DNA of 64,000 bases, taken from assembly GCA_933228675.1 (NCBI GenBank), contig OW121740.1, forward strand, positions 52,282,174-52,346,173, written 5' to 3'. The first letter of the stretch is position 1. The number at the start of each line of letters is the position of its first letter. Source of the DNA: Stomorhina lunata. Lineage: Eukaryota > Arthropoda > Insecta > Diptera > Rhiniidae. Under the pieces are notes generated by a model. The model saw only the letters and a list, made by a program, of their open reading frames with translations. It was not told where the DNA came from and searched no databases. The position numbers and the translations under genes were made by a program. Shown here in pieces: positions 1 through 12,300 of the stretch.

Positions 1-570
1 TTTCGTAAATATCACGATCATTCAATAAACTAATTTGATTTTGTTCTTGTATTTTTTGTTTTTGTCTTTTCTTTAACAAAGCAGAAATTTAGTTAATATT
101 TCTTCTAATGTGCCACTCACGGGCAAGTCGTGCGCTATTCGTGTAAAATATTTTTTGTGAGTGGCACACAAAATGTGGTTTTCATTTTTTAGTTGATCGT
201 GACTTGTGTAGAAAAAGTTTACTCTTGTCAACACGAGCAAGAGATGAATGTACAAGAAAAATTTGTTAATACCCATGACTGTGTGCGAGATTTTTATGAA
301 AAGGAATTTTTGCACATGAGTAAATGTGTGAAATGAGTGTTCAAATCCTTACCCTGATAGCAAGAGGTTTTATTACAAATAAAAAATATATCAGAAATGT
401 ATGTACATTAGAGTGTCCCAAATACAAAGTTTCATTCAGATCGGATATCTGGAAAGCGTTCCGACTTGACTCCAAAGTTTGGACATGCCAGTTATATACG
501 AAAAATAAGGAGTTTCTTCAAATATATGAAAAAAATTCTATTAAGAACTAGCTGCTTTTTTTATAGATTA
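1..570. other. AT-rich non-coding stretch
   Basis: No credible gene is seen. Short open frames lack any recognisable domain. The one structured feature is an 11-bp perfect inverted repeat listed separately. Confidence 0.5.
110..167. repeat. Short inverted repeat (hairpin)
   Basis: GTGCCACTCAC at 110-120 is the exact reverse complement of GTGAGTGGCAC at 157-167, with a 36-base loop. It could be the remnant of a small fold-back element. No target duplication is evident. Confidence 0.5.
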
Positions 571-576
571 TTAAAA

Positions 577-796
577 AACTATCAAACAATCGTCAAACAA
601 TCATCAAACAATCGTCAGCCAGTCGTGAAACAATCATCAAATAATCATTAAAAATCCTTGAACAGTCGTCAGTCAATCATCAAACAACCATCAAACAATC
701 GTCAAAAATCATTAAACTACTGTCATAAAATTGCCAGTTAATCGTAAAATAATTATCAAACAATTAATCATCAAACAACTGTCAACCAATAGTCAA
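577..796. repeat. Degenerate minisatellite, period about 10-11 bp
   Basis: Imperfect tandem copies of a unit like ATCAAACAATCGTC (variants CAATCATC, CAGTCGTC, CAACTGTC) run through this stretch. Units are too short and lack spacers, so this is not a CRISPR array. Confidence 0.75.
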
Positions 797-802
797 ATTT
801 AT

Positions 803-1318
803 AAATTTTATCGTATAAGTCAGAAAATAAAAGTTATTTTTTGACTTTTATTTTTTCGAGCAGAAAAAAAAGTTATTTTTGACTTTTATTATTTCGAGCA
901 TGAATAAAAGTTATTTTTTGCCTTTTATTTTTTCGAGCAGAAATAAAAGTTATTTTTGTTTAAATTCGTGATAAATTTATTGAAAATTTTTGTTAAACAA
1001 AGATAATTTTTCAGTGAAAATAATTTGCATATGCTCAAAAATTAATGGAGTTGAGTTTCGCAATCATAATTAGGGTTGAAAACACAAAAATAACTTTTAT
1101 TTCTGCTCGAAAAAATAACTTTTATTTCTGCTCGAAAAAATAAAAGTCATAAAATAACTTTTATTCATGATCGAAATAATAAAAGTTAAAAATAACTTTT
1201 ATTTTTGCTCGAAAAAATAAAAGTTTAAAAATAATTTTTATTTTTGCTCGAAAAAATAAAAATCAAAAATTAACTGTTATTTTTTTTTTTCTAAAAGATA
1301 AAAATCAGATTTATAAAA
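803..1318. repeat. Fold-back repeat with 38-39 bp sub-repeats in both arms
   Basis: The left arm (about 803-960) holds three units anchored by CGAGCA at 857, 895 and 934. The right arm (about 1087-1318) holds five inverted units anchored by TGCTCG (one TGATCG) at 1104, 1129, 1168, 1206 and 1245. Each unit reads roughly TTTTTTCGAGCA, then AATAAAAGTTATTTTTGAC. The arms also match outside the units. A pair of inverted tandem arrays around a unique loop is the structure of a Foldback-type element. No coding capacity is present. Confidence 0.7.
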
Positions 1319-2150
1319 ATTTTATGAAAATTTGGTCCAAGACTATCAAATGGTATACTTAGTTTTATTCTTTGACATTTCCATGCGGTTGCTTTTTTTT
1401 TATCAAAAATTCAAAAATAACAGTTATTTTCGGTCCCTGCGTAAAAGTGGTCATGGTAAATGCTTCTTTATGTAGAATCCTAACTTAAACTAAACAAATA
1501 TTTAGAAAAAAAAATGCCTTCATCGGTCCAGCCGTTCTCAAGTGATCCAATTTTAAAGGAAAAGGGAATTTTATCCTCATTTTTCGACTCCCAGGTCCTC
1601 GTTGGTCCATTTTCAAAAATTTAAAAAGGCAAAAAACTATCCAAATGTATGAAAATATCCACATTTAAAACATTTATTAATCGTTTTGATCTTATCATCA
1701 ATATTTGTCATTTCTAATATTTGACTTATATGGGAGGGGTCACGCCCATTAGAGATTAAAAAAAAACCAAGCCTATTTTACCCACCGTTCGCACCTTAAC
1801 ATACAGTCAAAATTTCTGAAAAATCGATCACCCATAGTTGTAATTTTTAAAATTTGACTTATATCGGAGGGGTCACGTCCATTAAAGTTAAAAAAAAACC
1901 TAACCTATTTTACCCACCGGTAACTCCTTATATACTGCTAAAATTAAAAAAAAAAATTGGCCATCTCGGTCATCCATATTTTTCTTTTTTAATATTTGAC
2001 TTATATGGGAGGGGTGATGCCCACTTCACGCCCACCTTACTAAACTGTCAAGATTTCGGAAAAATCGGTCCGCTAGTTTCGGAGATCCTTCATATCAAAC
2101 AACATACAAACAGATAAACAGACGCGAACATTTTTTATAGATATAGATAC
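1319..2150. repeat. Interspersed repeat with three tandem sub-units of about 130-145 bp
   Basis: A block starting TTGACTTATAT(G/C)GGAGGGGT, followed by CACGCCCATTA and 'TTTTACCCACCG', recurs near 1722, 1853 and 1997. It ends with ACAAACAGATAAACAGACGCG, a tail style common to fly interspersed repeats. The proximal part (1319-1700) is AT-rich and carries 'TCGGTCCAGCCGTTCTC', also typical of such repeats. Non-coding. Confidence 0.6.
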
Positions 2151-2709
2151 ATTTTCAAAAAATGTTTATCTGCTTTCCAAATAGATATGTTACCTTAAAG
2201 TCGGTTGAAAGCTTTCCTAATATTCTACATCTTTGAAAACTCTCCTTATATGAAAATTCAAAAATTTGAATAAGTTTGACTTTTTACTTTTTTGAGACTT
2301 CCAGATATTTAAATATCCATTTTTGTTACAATTGGGATAACGTAAAGTCACTTTTGCATAGGATGAAAAAATGTAATATTTTTCATACCGTTTTCAAAAC
2401 TCCTTTTTTGTTTTTTTCAATAGTTTGTCAAACGATTTCGAAAAAAGTAAAAAAAAAAGTTTCGGATTGTTAGTAAGAACTCCCTACAGATTATCACAAA
2501 GAAACAATTAGATCGATATCTTTAACGGCTTAGCCGTACATGCAACTTAAAATCAAAGGATTTCGACAAAAAAAAAAGAAATTTTTACCAAAGTTATAAA
2601 AAAATCGCGTGAATTGTTATATATTACCAGTTTTTAATAGAAAAACTGAAATTATTATTGCTTTAATGAGTAGAAATATATATTAGAATTTTGGCTGAAA
2701 TCGAAAAAA
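2151..2709. other. AT-rich non-coding stretch
   Basis: Nothing recognisable; a 65-codon open frame near 2276-2473 is phenylalanine/lysine-rich noise from A/T runs. Confidence 0.5.
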
Positions 2710-3036
2710 AGGGTTAATTACAAGGGTCAAAAATAAAATTTTTTAAATATAAATTTTAAACTAGAAATTCTAGTACATGTTTTTATTGTTATAAAATATT
2801 TCAATAAAAATTCAAAAAACCGTTCAAAGGTATCCACAGGTTCTAAATAGTTTTCCTGCTAAGCCCATTGGTACGCAAGGATTATTTTGTATAAAAATGT
2901 AACTAAAGGCATCTTTGAACTATTTATTGAATTTAAATGGAAATATAACAATAAAAACATGTTATTTCGAGTACCTTTTGGAAAAAATTTAATATTTTAA
3001 AAATTTTACTTTGGCCCTGGGAATAAAAGGGTTAAA
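2710..3036. repeat. Imperfect inverted-repeat element
   Basis: The left arm (2710-2833) reads AAGGGTTAATTACAAGGGTC and includes ACATGTTTTTATTGTTATA. The right arm (about 2912-3036) contains both blocks in reverse complement. The arms show roughly 70-75% identity by eye and enclose about 80 bp. Probably an old MITE or fold-back remnant. Confidence 0.6.
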
Positions 3037-3346
3037 ATACTCTTTACTTGTGTTGGGTATTTTATATTCGAACTTCACTCACTTAACAATTTTTTATTAA
3101 TTTTCAAATTTTTGATAAGAATTTGATGTTTTACTTAAATTTTTTTGAATGCAATCATAAATTTCTATGTTTTAAATTTTAACCTTTTCATCTTGAGTAA
3201 ATATTGATAGTGTAAACTAGGCTGTGTTTACACGTTCAAAATTTTTTTCATTTCCCTTCTGCTGAAGATATGATAAATAAATATTTAGAAAAGGTATTCA
3301 GATAAATTCTTTAGTTAACTACTTTCGCTTTAACATTTTTAAAAAT
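3037..3346. other. AT-rich non-coding stretch
   Basis: No gene or repeat structure recognised. Confidence 0.45.
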
Positions 3347-3510
3347 AAAACAAGATTGTTATGTTCAGCTGTGCCGAATCTTATACACCCACCACCAAAT
3401 TGTGTTAAATTTTAAACATATTCGAACCCACAACCTCTTAACATATCTCACATATCTATATGCCGAATGCACCTCCAAATCTTTTTGATTGGAGATATAA
3501 AATGTGGATG

Positions 3511-3640
<130 letters not shown>

Positions 3641-3925
3641 AAATGCTGACCGATTATCACAAAACTTTATACACTGGCTGGTATTTATATAAAGCTTAGT
3701 TTTGCAAAATTTAGTGGCCATAGCTGTCATAGTTTATAATTTAATAGCTTTTAACCAGCCTTTGTGGCTTTTTAGTGATTTCTGGCAGTTGTTTTTATAG
3801 GAAATCTATAGTGAAATATGGACCGATTCTTATGAAATTTGATATACTGATCATTAGTTCCATAAAACTTTTCTATTCTAAATTTAGTCTTTATAGCTAT
3901 TACAAATATATTCAATTTATTAGTA

Positions 3926-5229
3926 TCGGGTGTTTTTTATTTAGGTATAGAACTTTAAGTTGGCATCACTTTTTTAACTGGCGGCCATTTTGTCAGCTGT
4001 CAAGTGATTAATATTTAGTTTGGTTTGCCATTTCATCATGAACAGGTTGACAAAAAAACAACGCTTGCAAATCGTGCAAATTTATTTCGAAAATAATGGT
4101 TCAGTTCGCGAAGTTTACCGCAAGCTCCGTCCATTTTATGGTCGACATAATCGTCCATCAGAGCAATTAATTCGGTTAACCATGGATCGTTTTCGCACTA
4201 CGTTTACTCTATGTGATAATACGCATCCGCAGCGACGTCGAACAGTGCGCACCGAAGAAACAATTGCCGCTGTAGAGCAAAGTGTTGAAGAGGACCCGAA
4301 TGAATCGATTCGCCACCGTGCACAGCAATTGGAGCTTTGTCCATCAACTTTGTGGAAGATTTTGCGCAAAGATCTTGGCTTGCGACCTTATAAGATCCAG
4401 CTTGTGCAAGAATTAAAGCCGCGAGACCATGCAATGCGTCGTGATTTTGGTGTATGGGCCGAAAATGAGATTGATCTCGATGCTGATTTATATCGCAAAA
4501 TTTTGTTCAGTGATGAGGCTCATTTTTGGTTGAATGGCTACGTCAACAAGCAAAATTGCCGCATTTGGAGTGAAGAGAATCCACATGAGACCCTTGAGAC
4601 GCCATTACATCCACAAAAACTGACTGTTTGATGTGCTCTATGGGCTGGTGGAGTCATTGGGCCATACTTCTTCCGAAATAATGCTGGAGAGTCAGTTACC
4701 ATAAATGGAGACCGGTATAGAGCCATGATAACCGACTATTTTATTCCCCAATTGGATGGCATGAATGTGAATGAGTTGTGGTTCCAACAAGACGGCGCTA
4801 CATGCCACACAGCGCACGTCACAATTGATTTATTGAAGGAAACATTCGATGAGCGCATAATTTCGCGGAATGGACCTGTCAATTGGCCACCAAGATCGTG
4901 CAATTTGACACCACTGGATTATTTTCTTTGGGGATATGTGAAGTCGCTCGTCTACGCCAACAAACCAGAAACGTTAGGGGACTTGGAAGCCAACATTCGT
5001 GGCGTTATTGCCAACATACGGCCTCATATGCTCGAAAAAGTAGTTGAAAATTGGACCTGTAGAATTGGCTTTATTCGAGCCAGCCGCGGCGGCCACATGC
5101 CCGAAATCATATTTAAACATTAATGGCATAAAATTATCCTTCCAATAAAGCCAAATTGATGGACATTAAAACGATTTTCTTGTGTTTTATTTCAATTCGA
5201 AGTTCTATACCTCTGAAAAAAACACCCAT
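3926..5229 (+). mobile_element. Mariner-like element (DD41D type), copy 1
   Basis: This is a 1,304-bp element bounded by TA dinucleotides at 3924-3925 and 5230-5231, the expected TA target duplication. The terminal inverted repeats start TCGGGTGTTTTTTATTTAGG on the left and, reversed, ATGGGTGTTTTTT on the right. Both continue into GGTATAGAACTT. It carries one transposase frame with a single stop and an AATAAA at 5144-5149. A second copy at 45998-47256 is about 95% identical by eye. Confidence 0.93.
4038..5123 (+). pseudogene. Mariner-like transposase (DD41D), one nonsense codon
   Basis: It would encode a 361-residue IS630/Tc1/mariner transposase that excises and inserts the element at TA sites. 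The start chosen is ATG 4038 (MNRLTKKQRLQIV), where both copies begin an N-terminal helix-turn-helix; the ATG at 4020 adds six unsupported residues. Catalytic landmarks are visible: first Asp in FSDEAHFW, second in WFQQDGATCH, third in TPLDYFLWGY. There are 41 residues between the second and third Asp, the spacing of the rosa (DD41D) group rather than DD34D mariner. A TGA at 4629-4631 replaces the Trp codon of the VWCAL motif seen in copy 2. The frame is otherwise open to the stop at 5123, so this copy is inactive by one substitution. Confidence 0.92.
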
Positions 5230-5525
5230 TATAAATGTGATTCCCGGGGCGGGGTTATATGGGAGCTCTAACTAAATGCGAACCGATTTCGCCCATTTTC
5301 AATATACAAGATATCGAAAATACTTGTGTAAAATTTGTTCCCTCTAGCTCTTTTCGTTAAGACGCCATCGCGCTTTTATCTAACGGACATAAACCCCCTT
5401 TTCTTTTTGTATTTTTGTGTTTCTGTAAGTTTTTTTATATGGGAGCTATGGTCAAATGAGGACCGATTGTAACAAAATTTGGCACACTGACTGGAATTCA
5501 ACTAAAGACTCTATAATATAAAGTT

Positions 5526-8440
5526 GTTGTACTTCCATACATTGATTTATCGTATGGTCCATTTGAAAAGTCCCATAAAAAGAAGAGTTTACCGCTTTTA
5601 CTCTAATTCGGAAACAACTAATGGATACGATTATCCAATTTTTACTTTTGGCAAAAAAATTTTATATTACGAAAGTGCGAAATTGTAACGTAACTCCCCT
5701 AGAAATGTTCTATGTAACATTAAAACAAGCTGTGTTTTTAAAAATTGCATAAGGGGAACACGTGCCGCATCCGCCCACAAAGTGTTAAACTTTTTTATAT
5801 AAGAAAAAATAGGAGTATTTTCGGGTATGCCCAAATTTTAACCATTAAGAATTTAACTTTTTAAAAATATATTTGGAACAAAATTTGGTAATAAATTCTT
5901 AATATTCTGACTTTTGACATCGGTGAAGAAAGGGTTAAACTTTTCCAATTTTAAAAAAATAATGCCGTGTACATTTTATATAGTCTGGGGAAAGATATTC
6001 ACTATTACTTTTATTAATGTTGAACATTGGTGCCATTTAACAAACATATATTCAAATTATTACAAAAAATTCACATTTTCGAGGAATTTTATGATTTCAA
6101 ATCAAAGGCACGGCGAAAGGGTTTAAGATATCTACCCTGTTTTTTTATATTTTATTCTCCAATTTGTTTGTTTTATGATACTGGAAAGCAATTTTATTAT
6201 TTGTGATATTTGTTAAACAAAATTTTAAAAAAATTAAAAAATGATTTTTGAAACCGGCCTGAGAGAAAAGTATAATTTTCTAATATGAAAAAAACGGAGT
6301 AAATTCAGTTATATTTGAGCGAAAATCAACTATTTAGCGCTTACAGGTCATAGAATTGTAAATCATGTCTTACTTTGATTTTTTTTAGCTGCATATCCTT
6401 GGGCGTGTCGTCAAGGACACAAACTTTCGGGGAAACACTGCAATAACTCCAAAACTGCTTCATATAATTTTAATGCTGATAGCTTAATATAAAGCTACTG
6501 TAGTTTTATTTTATATTCCAGTAAACTATATCTAGTTCTAAGTGGTTAAATTTTGGACAAAACCGAAAATACTCCCATTTATTCCCATACAAAAAAGTTT
6601 AATGCTTTGTGGGCGGGTGCCGCATCTTCTTTTGCAATTTTGAAAAAAATAATTGCACAGCATGTTTTCCTGTTACATAGAACATTTTTAAGGTGAGTTA
6701 CGGTTTAATTTCGCACTTTCGTAATAAGAGTTACACCCTAATGTTTATAGTATAGAGCCTTTAATTCAAGCCAATAGGAATCTTTAGAGAAAAATTTTAT
6801 AATTACCATTTGGCAACAAAACAGTGAAAGGGTTAATTAAACTCTTGTTAAAAATAATTAAATATTTGAAAAATCTATAATTTAAACGAAAAACAAATTA
6901 GTTATTAATTTATGCATTCGGTGATTATAGTTGTTTTGTCTAAAGTAAGTAAATATTTGTATAATTAAATTATTGTAGAATTATTTAATTACTATTTGTT
7001 GTAGAGTTATTTAATAATGCAAAAAACATAACTTAACAATAAAGTAAAACATTTAAGTAAACGCTCATCTTATGAATGAATAATGAATATTAATTTTCTA
7101 ATACGATACAATAACACAGTACAACATTTTCCAATTTCAAAATCTTGAACTAGTTGAGATCACCAAAATCTGAAAGCTTAAGATGGCAGAAGAAAAAAAC
7201 CCAATATAGGTTGTGAATTATTAGCTAAGATGTTTCTTAAATCATTTTTAAAGTTTTCGACTAAGGAATGGATTTTTCTGATTCTTAATTCAATATCTCG
7301 TGAACTGTTCGAAATATTGATTTTCTTCACTTCAGCAAAATTTTTACCTCTTAATTAGATCTAAAAAAAATGCCTTGAGATAAAATCAAAAAGAAAAAAA
7401 CAACAACATCTTACTAATAATTCAAAACCGAGCTAGGTTTTTTCTTCTAACCTCATAAGCTCTCAGATTTTCGGGGTCACAATTGGTTCAATATTTTTTG
7501 CTGCACTGTGTAATACGAGTATCTATTGATTATTTTTAAAATTGTTATTTTATGCATATGGGGGATTAGAAATTGTATCTAAGAGATTGCATTATGAATT
7601 TAAAATAATTTAGATTTTTTTACATACGAAGGTTGCCTTTTATGCCTCGATATTGTGCAACTTAAGATAGGCTGAGTTGTTTATCACTTTTGTCTCTTAT
7701 CGACTTCTTGTAGTGAAATTACATGTGCAAATTATGTCATTAGGCAGTGTACAAAATTTTATTGATTTATTTTTAGGACACGAGCCCGCACAGCGGTCCC
7801 AAGGTATTTGAGCCCATTTGTATGGGGAAAAATAAGAGTTTTTGCAGATTTTGCTACATATCGTCCATTTTTTAATTATTTCAAAAAGAAGAGATGAGAG
7901 AATTTAAACCCGAACTTATTAAGTCATAAACATTTAAAATCCATAAAGCAGTTTTGGAGTTATTGCGATTTCTCCCCTAAAATTTACACCCTTGACGACA
8001 CTACTGAGAATGCACTACCAAAAAAAAACATTTTGAATAAAACTTAGCAAAGTAAGACATGATTTACTATTTCAAGACTTTTCAGTGCTCAATAGTTAAA
8101 TTTTGTTAAAATATAACCCCCCAATTTATAAACAAATTTTAAAATTATCAAATTCCTATAATTTGAAATGTGCATGGAAAATTTGAATTATAAGCTTGCT
8201 ATAGCTTAATTTCTTAATTATGAATTAGGGGGTAAAAACATTTATTTAGTTTTTTTCATATTTGAAAATGGGTAATTTTTCTCAGGTTTCAAACTCATTT
8301 TTTAATTTTTTGAAAATTTTGTTAAAGAAATGTTACAAATTTGAATTTCTCCTATCATTGTGTTAAAATGGATAAGTAAGACTATGAAACTCAAAAAATG
8401 GATATCTTAAAGTGTTTCGCCCTACCTTCTATTCAAATTC
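5526..8440. repeat. AT-rich repeat family R3, copies in opposite orientations
   Basis: Two nested inverted pairs are visible. Arm 5661-5860 (TTACGAAAGTGCGAAATT, then CCGCATCCGCCCACAAAG, then GGAGTATTTTCGG) is inverted at about 6535-6735. Arm about 6095-6480 (AAATCATGTCTTACTTTG, then GTGTCGTCAAGG, then ATAACTCCAAAACTGCTT) is inverted at about 7925-8425. A further copy lies at 12035-12300. The stretch 6850-7770 between the arms is AT-rich with nothing recognised. Open frames here are short and without domains. Confidence 0.65.
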
Positions 8441-9831
8441 GTCGTATTTCGAAAAAAAAGTAAATTTTTGATCATAATTTGAGTAAATGCTTAAATTTTA
8501 CTTGTGTTTATTTTTAATCATGTTTGTATGGAATAAAGTTACCCATACCATGGAAACTATAAACAAATTTTGTTTTTCAAAATTTGGTAGACTAAAGCCT
8601 TTCTTTCCTGCTGACAAAGACCAAAATTTTTTATATTTTTTATACCCACCACACTCAGAAAAAAGACATGTACTAAATTTGAGGAAAAAAAATTTCTTAA
8701 AAATAGTAAAAAAAATCCTTATTCAGAGTAAATTTTTACTCAAAACTAGGAAAAATTGTTACGTTCTAGTAAAAAATACAACATTTAAATAAAAAATGTA
8801 TAGTTCATATACTAAAAAATAGTTAACATTTTTCCATACAAAAATTGCATGAATTTTGTAAAATATTATTTATTTTAAGGAAATTTTTGTTAAAAACTAG
8901 TAAATATGTCCTAAATTTTAGTTCATCACATCATAAAATTGGGTAATATTGACTTTAGTTCAAAAAATTTGATTGAGTAAATGATTTACTGAAAAATAGT
9001 TCATAAAATTGAACGTACTTAAAATCTGGAAGTTGTTGTCGTAAATTTAAGTTCATTATTTTCCTAATTACTAGGAACATTTTCCTAATCATGAATTTCA
9101 AGTTTAAGACTTTCTGCATTTTAAGAAAAATTTATTTAAAATTAGTTGAGATAAATTACAACGTCCAATAGTATACAATCTTCTTATAATAAGTAAAATT
9201 GTAATAATTTGTTGAAAGTTATATACTTATATTTAGGATAATTTCCTAAAAATTAGTTCAGATAAATCAGAATAAATCATGTTTAAATTTATGAAGTAAT
9301 TAGGATAATTTTTTTATAATGAGTAAAATTGTACTAATTTCTTGAAAGTTATATACTTATATTTAAGAAAAATTTCCTAAAAATTAGTTAAAATTTTCCT
9401 AAAATTCAGTTCATATATTGAAAAAAGTAAATGTCAATAAATTATTTTCATTTATAATTTATTTTCAATTTTAGTTCGTGATAGTTTTCTTACAAATTCC
9501 GCTTTTTTTCGATATTAGTAGTATAAAAAAAATTGTGTTATAAAAAATTTGTGCCAAAAATTGTGTTTGTTGTTTCTATCTTTGTATAACATAAGTAAAG
9601 GAAATATTAGCGATTAAATAATGCCTCAAAATAAAAGACCAAAAAATCAACAAGGAGATGAAAATTTCCTAAATATTAATTAAAAATTTCCTAAAAATTA
9701 TTTTAAATTTTCCTAAAAATTAGTTTAAATTTTTCTAAAAATTAGTAAAAATTTTCCGAAAAATTAGTTAAATTTTTCCTAAAAATGTATTAAAAATAAA
9801 TGTTAATAAATTATGTTTTCTAATATTGTCT

Positions 9832-10745
9832 TCGTCTGCTTGTGCAAGTGCCCACGATTCAGCACCATATAATAACACTTGTAATTTTAGTTCCTATTGA
9901 GTGGATTTCATTCCAAAGCTAAGTAAGTATGATTCTTCATTTAATTTCATTATTTAAATTCGCTGCGGTACCTAGGTAGACAAATTCTTTAAAAACTCTG
10001 AAGCTATAGTTGACGACGTTCACGTGTGCTCCAATTCTAATGGACTGCTTGCTAGAAGAGACCATCAGTATTGTTTTTGATTACTAGGCCCATTTTCATC
10101 GAATAATTTTCAATACCGGAAAAGGCGGCACTTCACGCAAATGTGAGTAACATGTGCCAGTTGTATTAACTCCAGCATCACGAAGAAGTAAAGTAAGGTA
10201 AGTGTCCATTTGTTTTTCTTGGTGGATTTACCTGGTCTAAAGTCACATTGGGAGGCACCAATTATTTCGTTAATATTGGGTTTTAGCCTTGCACACAGGA
10301 TGCTCGATATCTTATAAGCAATTGAAAGGAGACTTATACCTCTATAGTTAGCGCAGATGGATTTATCACCTTTATCAGAACACTCTCGGTATGTCACCTG
10401 ATTTCAAATCATCCAGGAGATTAGAAGATTAGAGCAATCATATCACATTTGTACTTATCGGGTACATCCATCAACTGAATCGGGGCACCTCCTCTGTTAA
10501 GATTTTTGATATCCCAGGTGCTAAGCCTTAGATCATGATCCTTTATTCGTTTGCTGTGGTCGTCAACATTAGGTTTTTATTCTAATTGTTTCTATTTCAT
10601 ATTAGGAGTTTTTTCCAGGAGCGGGTTACTAGCCTGAGGTCCTTGTTAGCTCACTACTTTAAGGATGTTAAGGTAGCTAACCAGGTGATACTACTAGGAG
10701 GTCAATGTCCACAGTTGAGATGAGAGGTTGACCAAGAAAAATCTG
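9832..10745 (-). pseudogene. Non-LTR retrotransposon family A, degenerate RT fragment
   Basis: Read on the minus strand, the 5' leader resembles the starts at 33842 and 59390 (10745-10520: GTCCACAGTTGAGATGAG-like block). An RT-domain piece follows at 10397-10110 (KGDKSICANYRGISLLSIAY, then CDFRPGKST). A C-terminal piece at about 10090-9832 reads 'IGAHV..NYSF', then FVYLGT, then LLYGAESWALAQADED. Stops and deletions separate the pieces. It corresponds to the same family as 59390-61975 and lies inside the CACTCAG element. Reverse transcription is impossible from this copy. Confidence 0.8.
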
Positions 10746-12034
10746 GGCTTTCAAATTAAAACCAACCAAAAGCGTTGCTTGGCTTAAAACACCAACTATA
10801 TCATCCTGAAATCTAGAATACTTCGACACAATTATGAACTTCAGCAGCCGTTTTCTTCAAATCAAAAAAGGTTATAGGACTTCTCCGCATATCAAGGCCA
10901 TGTAAGTGATGCATTATCTATGACTTTAGAACACTGTTTCCTCAGTTTTTATATTAGGGTGGGTCTTTTTCAATGTTCGACATTAGGTTGTTATATATTA
11001 AATATCAAATTTAAAGAAAACCTTTAAATAACTCCAAAAGCAATCTTCTAAATGCAGTTATTGGATTTAGGTACAGTTTTTTTTTTATTATAATAAATTA
11101 ATGGACAAATATTCAAGGTAAATACATTTTTAGATTGAGCTTTTGCGTAATACATTGATAAGTATCTAAAATTAAAAAAAATCGTATAGGTGTTTTAAAC
11201 TAACAGTTAATTATAGTAGGGCTTACAGTAAGGGGCAAAACTTAACACATTATTTATTAATACAAAATCGAAAAAACTGTAGTTAAAATTCAAAAGTCAT
11301 TGTTTGGTATAATTTTTTCCTTTTGCCAAACACTTTAATTAACTCATGTTCATTGACATTCGGATGGACGAATATAAACCGAATAGGGTCAGATTGTCGG
11401 CAATGAATATTATTTGATAAAAGTGTGAACGAATTTATACCAACCAACTATTTTTGACATTTAACATAATTAAATTTTAAACTTTATTTTCTTTAATTTT
11501 TTCGATTTAGTAATAATAAAAATAAGTAATGTATTTTATTTACCCTTACTAACTGTATGCTCTAAATAAAAAATATAAAAAAATATATATTTAACACCTA
11601 TACCATATTTTATATTTTTCGCAAAATGACCTTTGATTAGTTAAATTGGGAAGTCTAAGGACCTCTAGTGTTCCGTAGCCAAAGATGCCGTGCGTCACAA
11701 AGAGCGTCCCTTCCATGTTATTTGATCAAAGTAAATAACAATTTGACTATGAAAAGGCTTTAATATTTTTCAATGTGTTATACTGCAGTTAATTCTGAAG
11801 TACGATTTTTTATTTATTTACCTTATAAAATTTGTCTTTATTATTAAATACATTAATATAAATACTTATCTATTTTCCAATAACTTACATTATGAACCAA
11901 AATTCTTTTATATTGAAGTTTATATTGCATTTCCAAATAAATAAATTCTTAAACTTGTAAGAGGATCAGATATTTAATGGCAAAGAATGGGTAATGAAAT
12001 ACATTGAGTCATTGCCCGCAGTTATTTAAATTGG
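10746..12034. other. AT-rich interior of the CACTCAG element
   Basis: No coding domain or clear repeat was recognised in this stretch. Confidence 0.45.
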
Positions 12035-12300
12035 AAGAAATTTCAAAACTACTTCATCCATTTTTTATTTCTATGACTTTTAATTTATTGTATTTTTTTG
12101 TATAAGTTGTTATTGATTCAAATTTCGGTAAAACCAAAAATACTCCAATTTTTCCCTATAAGAACAAATTTTACAGTTTAGTGGCGGATGCGACACGCCC
12201 ACCCCTAATGCAATCTAAACAAAATTTTGTATAACATATTTTTTTGTAACGGAAAACATTTGTTAGGGAAAATTAAGGTTAACTTTTTAAAAAATAAGGT
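12035..12300. repeat. Repeat R3 copy inside the CACTCAG element
   Basis: It shares with 6465-6735 the ordered blocks 'AAAACTACTTCAT', 'AAAACCAAAAATACTCC', and GTGGCGGATGCGACACGCCC, the last being a variant of the TGGGCGGGTGCCGCAT block. Non-coding. Confidence 0.6.

Noticed and set aside
577..796. CRISPR-like array
   Set aside because: The 10-11 bp degenerate units have no unique spacers, and the genome is eukaryotic.
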